The translations under genes were made by a program, and so were the position numbers. Shown here piece by piece: positions 5,821 through 8,896 of a stretch of 8,896 nt of DNA. The notes below the pieces were generated by a model, which did no database searches, was not told the origin of the DNA, and was given only the letters and a program-made list of their open reading frames with translations. The stretch spans positions 1 to 8,896 of the forward strand of contig JAJRTI010000620.1 in the NCBI GenBank assembly GCA_024278415.1, given 5' to 3'. This DNA is from Planctomycetota bacterium (GTDB taxonomy: Bacteria; Planctomycetota; Brocadiia; JAJRTI01). The stretch's first letter is position 1. Each line of letters opens with the position of its first letter.

Positions 5821-6876
5821 ATGAATCGAATCACCGCGTGCACGACTCTTTGCCTCGCCGTTGCGGCCGCGCCAAGCTTCGCCGGCGCCACTTCCCTCGC
5901 GACCGGCGCGACCGTCCGCATCGTGCCCATCAACGACGTGGACGCGACGCTTTCGCGCGACGGCGCCGCGGCGAAGATCCGCTTCAACAAGACCGGCGAC
6001 GTGCGCCGCATGCTCGCGCTCGAATCCAAGCCGGGCGCGACGATGGCCGCGCCTAAGGCGCTGGTGATGCAATACAGCTTGCAGTTGCAGGCCGGGCCCG
6101 CGCCCAAGGCCGCGGTCGTGGTCTACGAACGCGGAGGCGGCGCTTGGTTCAAAGTGCAGAACCGGCCAATCCAGGCCGGCAAAGGCTCGGAGGTCTGCAC
6201 CGTGCGCGTGCCGGTAAGCGGCCTCAAGCAAGCCGCGTTCAGCAACGACGCGAGCGGCAAGCTGGAGTGGAGCAACGTCGAGAAGGTGTGGATCGGCCTG
6301 ATCATGGACAAGCCGACCCGCGGAGTGTTCCGCTTCTTGAACGCCACGCTCACCGACGAGCCGTACAAGCCCACCCGGCCACTCATCATCACCGACGGCC
6401 AGAACCCTGGAAAGTGGAGCGTGGGCCAAGACAAGGCGGCCAAGTCTACGCTCACCACGCCGGCCGAAGGCCCCAACGGCGAGAAGTGCATGAAGGTCGT
6501 ATTCTCGTTCCCCGGCGGGCGGCACATGTACATGGTGCCCGGCGTGCCCGTGGGCGACGTGGACGTCGAGGGCTACCGCGCGCTCAAGTTTACTTACAAG
6601 GCCGACATCCCTGAGGGTCTTAAGGGGCTGCTGGTGACGCTAATCGAGAGCAGCGGCGGCCAATACTACGCGGACCCGTTGCCTCCAGCATCCGCGGAGT
6701 GGACGACCATCGAGATCCCAGTCGCCAAGCTCAAGAAGGCCAGTTGGAGCCGCGACCCGAACAACCAACTCGACATGGCCGACGTGACCAAGGTCAACAT
6801 CGGCACGCACGGCACGGCCAAGCCCAACCTTGCGAAGGGAACGATTTGGGTGGCGGATATCCAGTTCGTGCCGTAG
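5821..6876 (+). CDS. Exported tandem beta-sandwich (CBM/CIA30-like) protein
   Basis: This 351-residue protein has a signal peptide (1-21, cleavage near PSFA/GATS) and no convincing lipobox around C11. The mature part consists of two copies of one domain, about residues 25-182 and 185-351. The end of each copy aligns without gaps over 33 residues (127-159 against 296-328): TVRVPVSGLK versus TIEIPVAKLK, then VEKVWIG versus VTKVNIG, 14 identities by eye. Other matching parts are KALVMQY versus RALKFTY. The predicted beta-strands, aromatic residues and the closing strand (RGVFRFLNATL / GTIWVADIQFV) resemble galactose-binding-like folds of carbohydrate-binding modules or the CIA30 type. No catalytic motif is apparent, so a glycan-binding or scaffolding role beside the upstream hydrolase-like protein is inferred. 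I do not recognise it as a named family. Confidence 0.85.
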   Translation: MNRITACTTLCLAVAAAPSFAGATSLATGATVRIVPINDVDATLSRDGAAAKIRFNKTGDVRRMLALESKPGATMAAPKALVMQYSLQLQAGPAPKAAVVVYERGGGAWFKVQNRPIQAGKGSEVCTVRVPVSGLKQAAFSNDASGKLEWSNVEKVWIGLIMDKPTRGVFRFLNATLTDEPYKPTRPLIITDGQNPGKWSVGQDKAAKSTLTTPAEGPNGEKCMKVVFSFPGGRHMYMVPGVPVGDVDVEGYRALKFTYKADIPEGLKGLLVTLIESSGGQYYADPLPPASAEWTTIEIPVAKLKKASWSRDPNNQLDMADVTKVNIGTHGTAKPNLAKGTIWVADIQFVP

Positions 6877-6938
6877 GCGGGGCATGGGTCATTCATCAGT
6901 CGTCCCGCTCAGCGCAGCGGATGGCCTGTGCCGTCCGT

Positions 6939-6958
6939 CGGAACGCAAAGGCGTTCCG
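6939..6958. terminator. Hairpin in the convergent gap, possible bidirectional terminator
   Basis: CGGAACGC (6939-6946) and GCGTTCCG (6951-6958) form a perfect 8-bp stem with the loop AAAG. It lies between two genes that converge (stops at 6876 and 6972), the right place for a shared terminator. Neither side carries a clear U-tract, so termination is plausible but not shown. Confidence 0.45.
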
Positions 6959-6971
6959 CTCCCAGGTTGCG

Positions 6972-7991
6972 CTACGAAGGGCCGGGGCCGCGGCGACGGC
7001 CGTACCGCAGCGCATCTTTGGCACAGCGCTCCATGCAGCGGCCGCACAGCACGCAACTCGTGTCGTCGATCTCGCCCGCCTCGATAGCATTCATGCGGCA
7101 CGACTCGCCGCAGGTGTTGCACCCGTCGCACCCGTCCCCGCGCACCACGCCCCAGCGCGACAGGCTTGATGCCAGCCCGAAAAGCGCACCCTCGGGGCAC
7201 AGGAACTTGCACCACGCAAGCCCCACGAGCAGCGCCGCGACCACAACGCCGAACGCGGAAATGATCGACGAGTAGTCGAGGCTGTTGCGGAACATCACGC
7301 AGACAGGGCCCGCAGTGTTGATGCCCACGAAATAGATCAACCCGAGCGAGACGAGCGACACATACCGAATGCGCTTCAGCCCTCGGTCGCTGCCCGCGCG
7401 GCTCAGATCGAATAGCACAATGACAAAGAGCCCCAACACCCAAAACACCATAACCATCTCGATGAAGACAAACGTGTCGGGCTTGAACACCATGAGGCCC
7501 AACGTGATCGCGGCAACCAGCACCACCGCGGCCACGTACTTCACCGCCGACCGCATGCCGGCGCTCAGCCGGCCGGTGGCAACCTCTGAAAGCCACGTCG
7601 CCAACTCCTGAAGCGCTCCCAGCGGACAGATCCAGCCACAGAAGCCACGGCCAAAGACGAATGCAAACGCGATAACAGTCGTCACGATCGCGAGCTTCCG
7701 GAACGCCCACAAGTTGTCGATATTGATCGCCCGAGCGCCGAGGATCATGTCACGCACCATGCAAGCGCAGGGGCTCACGCCGAGCACAAACGCGCCCATC
7801 GCGATCGCCTGCACCGCGTGCCGCACCCATTGCCGGCGCTTGAGCCGCCACATGAGCAACGCGGCCAAGGCCAACAGCAAGAACATAATGATAAACGGCG
7901 CCGCGTCCTCAGCCGTGCCGCAAATCGGCCACAGCGGCGGCTCGATCAGCTTCCACTGCGGGATGCTCTTGAGTGTAGGAAGCGGCGGCAT
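6972..7991 (-). CDS. Membrane polyferredoxin (NapH/NosR/CcoG-like 4Fe-4S protein)
   Basis: This 339-residue protein has about six hydrophobic segments (roughly 31-49, 98-115, 150-167, 174-194, 210-223, 243-260; 60-77 is a further candidate). Two CxxxCP motifs are present, FCGWICPLGA (C118, C122) and CKFLCPEGA (C261, C265), as in the NapH/NosR/YccM group. Near the C-terminus are two 4Fe-4S ferredoxin motifs, C288-C291-C294-C298 and C313-C316-C319-C323, which predict two clusters on a cytoplasmic or periplasmic face. An extra CxC (C75, C77) lies in or near the second hydrophobic stretch. The family passes electrons through the membrane, for example to periplasmic reductases or maturation systems. 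GAGGA about 10 bases upstream of the ATG overlaps the end of the ABC ATPase gene, and the genes are 3 bases apart, so co-translation is likely. Its partner redox enzyme is not in the window. Confidence 0.88.
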   Translation of the reverse strand: MPPLPTLKSIPQWKLIEPPLWPICGTAEDAAPFIIMFLLLALAALLMWRLKRRQWVRHAVQAIAMGAFVLGVSPCACMVRDMILGARAINIDNLWAFRKLAIVTTVIAFAFVFGRGFCGWICPLGALQELATWLSEVATGRLSAGMRSAVKYVAAVVLVAAITLGLMVFKPDTFVFIEMVMVFWVLGLFVIVLFDLSRAGSDRGLKRIRYVSLVSLGLIYFVGINTAGPVCVMFRNSLDYSSIISAFGVVVAALLVGLAWCKFLCPEGALFGLASSLSRWGVVRGDGCDGCNTCGESCRMNAIEAGEIDDTSCVLCGRCMERCAKDALRYGRRRGPGPS

Positions 7992-7994
7992 GGA

Positions 7995-8896
7995 TCAGTC
8001 CTCATCCGGATGCAACACGTGGACGTCGGCGGATCCAAAGGACACGCGCACGCGCGAAGACACGGTCCCGCCGAGCGCGAGATAGTCCTCGCGAGGCATG
8101 TGCGCCTCCAGCCCGAGCACGTCGACGCGCACGTGCACCCACTCGCCGGCGTCGCGCACCTCACGGATGGCCGCGTCGAACTGGTTCGCCTCCGCGCCCC
8201 CGCTCTCGATGGCCGTTAGCCGCACCGCGGCAGGCGGGACGTGGATCATGCAGTCGCCGTCAGCATCCGCGGCCACGCGCAGCCTCACGCCGCGCACGTC
8301 CGCCAGGGCCGGGCCGTCTCCCCCGCGCGTCATGCTGGCCTCGAAGCAGTTGGCCGCGCCCACGAACTGCGCGACGAACGCGCTCTGCGGGCGCTCGAAC
8401 ACCTCCGCTGGCGTGCCCACTTGCACGATCTCGCCGTCTCGTATGATGCCCACCCTATCCGCAAACAGGCGAGCCACGTCTTGGTCGTGCGTCACGTGGA
8501 GCGTGGTCATGTGCGTGCGCGCATGAAGGCTGCGAATCTCAGCCCCAACACGCTCCTTGCTCACGCGGTCGAGCGTGCCGAGCGGTTCGTCGAGCAGCAA
8601 CACGGCCGGCTCCGTCGCGAGCGCGCGCGCGAGGGCCACTTTCCGGCGCTCGCCGCCGCTTAAGTTCACCGGCGAGCGCGGCAGCAAATCCTGGATCCGG
8701 AGCATGTCCACCAGTGCGGCCACGCGTTGCCGCCGCTCATCCTTCGTCGTCCGCTCGAACCGCAGCCCGAACGCGATATTCTCGGCAACGGACAAGTTCG
8801 GAAAGAGCCAACAATCTTGATAGAGGAAGCCCACTCGCCGGCGTTCCGGAGGCAGATGGGTCACGTCGTCGCCGTGCAAGTGCACTTGCCCCTCGT
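7995..8896 (-). CDS. ABC transporter ATPase, molybdate/sulfate/spermidine class (partial, 5' end cut)
   Basis: The gene enters from the right window edge, so the Walker A motif and N-terminus are missing; the frame is open to the edge and reads E-G-Q before the GTG at 8883-8885, which is therefore probably not the true start. Visible motifs are the Q-loop (FLYQD), the signature LSGGE, Walker B VLLLDEP, the D-loop region LGTLD and the H-loop HVTHD. The core ends with GEIVQVGTPAEVF and is followed by about 120 residues compatible with a TOBE-type regulatory domain, as in ModC, WtpC, CysA and PotA. It would energise uptake of an oxyanion or other small solute with a permease and binding protein not seen here. 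The stop at 7995 is 3 bases from the polyferredoxin start, so the two are likely one operon. The transported substrate cannot be chosen from sequence. Confidence 0.92.
   Translation of the reverse strand, partial: EGQVHLHGDDVTHLPPERRRVGFLYQDCWLFPNLSVAENIAFGLRFERTTKDERRQRVAALVDMLRIQDLLPRSPVNLSGGERRKVALARALATEPAVLLLDEPLGTLDRVSKERVGAEIRSLHARTHMTTLHVTHDQDVARLFADRVGIIRDGEIVQVGTPAEVFERPQSAFVAQFVGAANCFEASMTRGGDGPALADVRGVRLRVAADADGDCMIHVPPAAVRLTAIESGGAEANQFDAAIREVRDAGEWVHVRVDVLGLEAHMPREDYLALGGTVSSRVRVSFGSADVHVLHPDED

Noticed and set aside
5821..5883. Lipoprotein signal (C11 in the 351-residue protein)
   Set aside because: The residues before C11 (TTL) do not make a good lipobox and a standard signal-peptidase I site fits better at about residue 21.
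8883..8885. GTG as the start of the ABC ATPase gene
   Set aside because: The frame stays open to the window edge, the residues upstream (EGQ) fit the conserved segment, and Walker A must lie further upstream, so the gene is truncated by the window.

Overview
The window is high-GC bacterial DNA with five protein genes. Gene content suggests an environmental heterotroph, possibly of the Planctomycetota/PVC type: a cobalamin-type radical SAM enzyme, a very large secreted glycosidase-like protein fused to a ThuA-like domain, and a secreted tandem beta-sandwich protein. That assignment is an inference from gene style only; there is no rRNA or marker gene to confirm it.

Layout from left to right. 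Positions 1-620 hold no convincing gene. They are crowded with GC-rich hairpins and with a divergent pair of palindromic repeats (about 212-245 and 328-362). A radical SAM protein with an N-terminal B12-binding-type domain is on the minus strand (621-2249). A 279-bp divergent region (2250-2528) carries a plausible sigma70-type promoter in each direction, both with a TG-extended -10. On the plus strand, 2529-5606 encodes a 1025-residue exported protein: a GH20-type N-terminal fold, a TIM-barrel-like core with a CxCxxC motif, a helical segment, a beta-rich segment and a C-terminal ThuA/GATase-like domain. It is followed by an 80-bp near-perfect inverted repeat (5645-5724) and a promoter. Next, 5821-6876 encodes a 351-residue exported protein made of two copies of one beta-sandwich-like domain. 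A short hairpin lies in the convergent gap.

The right end is a minus-strand operon read from the window edge leftward. It starts with an ABC transporter ATPase of the molybdate/sulfate/spermidine (TOBE-containing) class, cut off at its N-terminus by the window end. Three bases later comes a membrane polyferredoxin of the NapH/NosR/CcoG kind, with two CxxxCP motifs and two 4Fe-4S ferredoxin motifs.

The two plus-strand secreted proteins probably work together on an extracytoplasmic glycan or glycoside, one as the enzyme and the other as a binding or accessory protein. The minus-strand pair looks like a separate unit coupling uptake of an ion or small molecule to membrane electron transfer. The points most worth following up are the domain architecture of the 1025-residue protein, the internal duplication in the 351-residue protein, and the repeat/hairpin families in the non-coding DNA. 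No complete new multi-gene system is evident from sequence alone.
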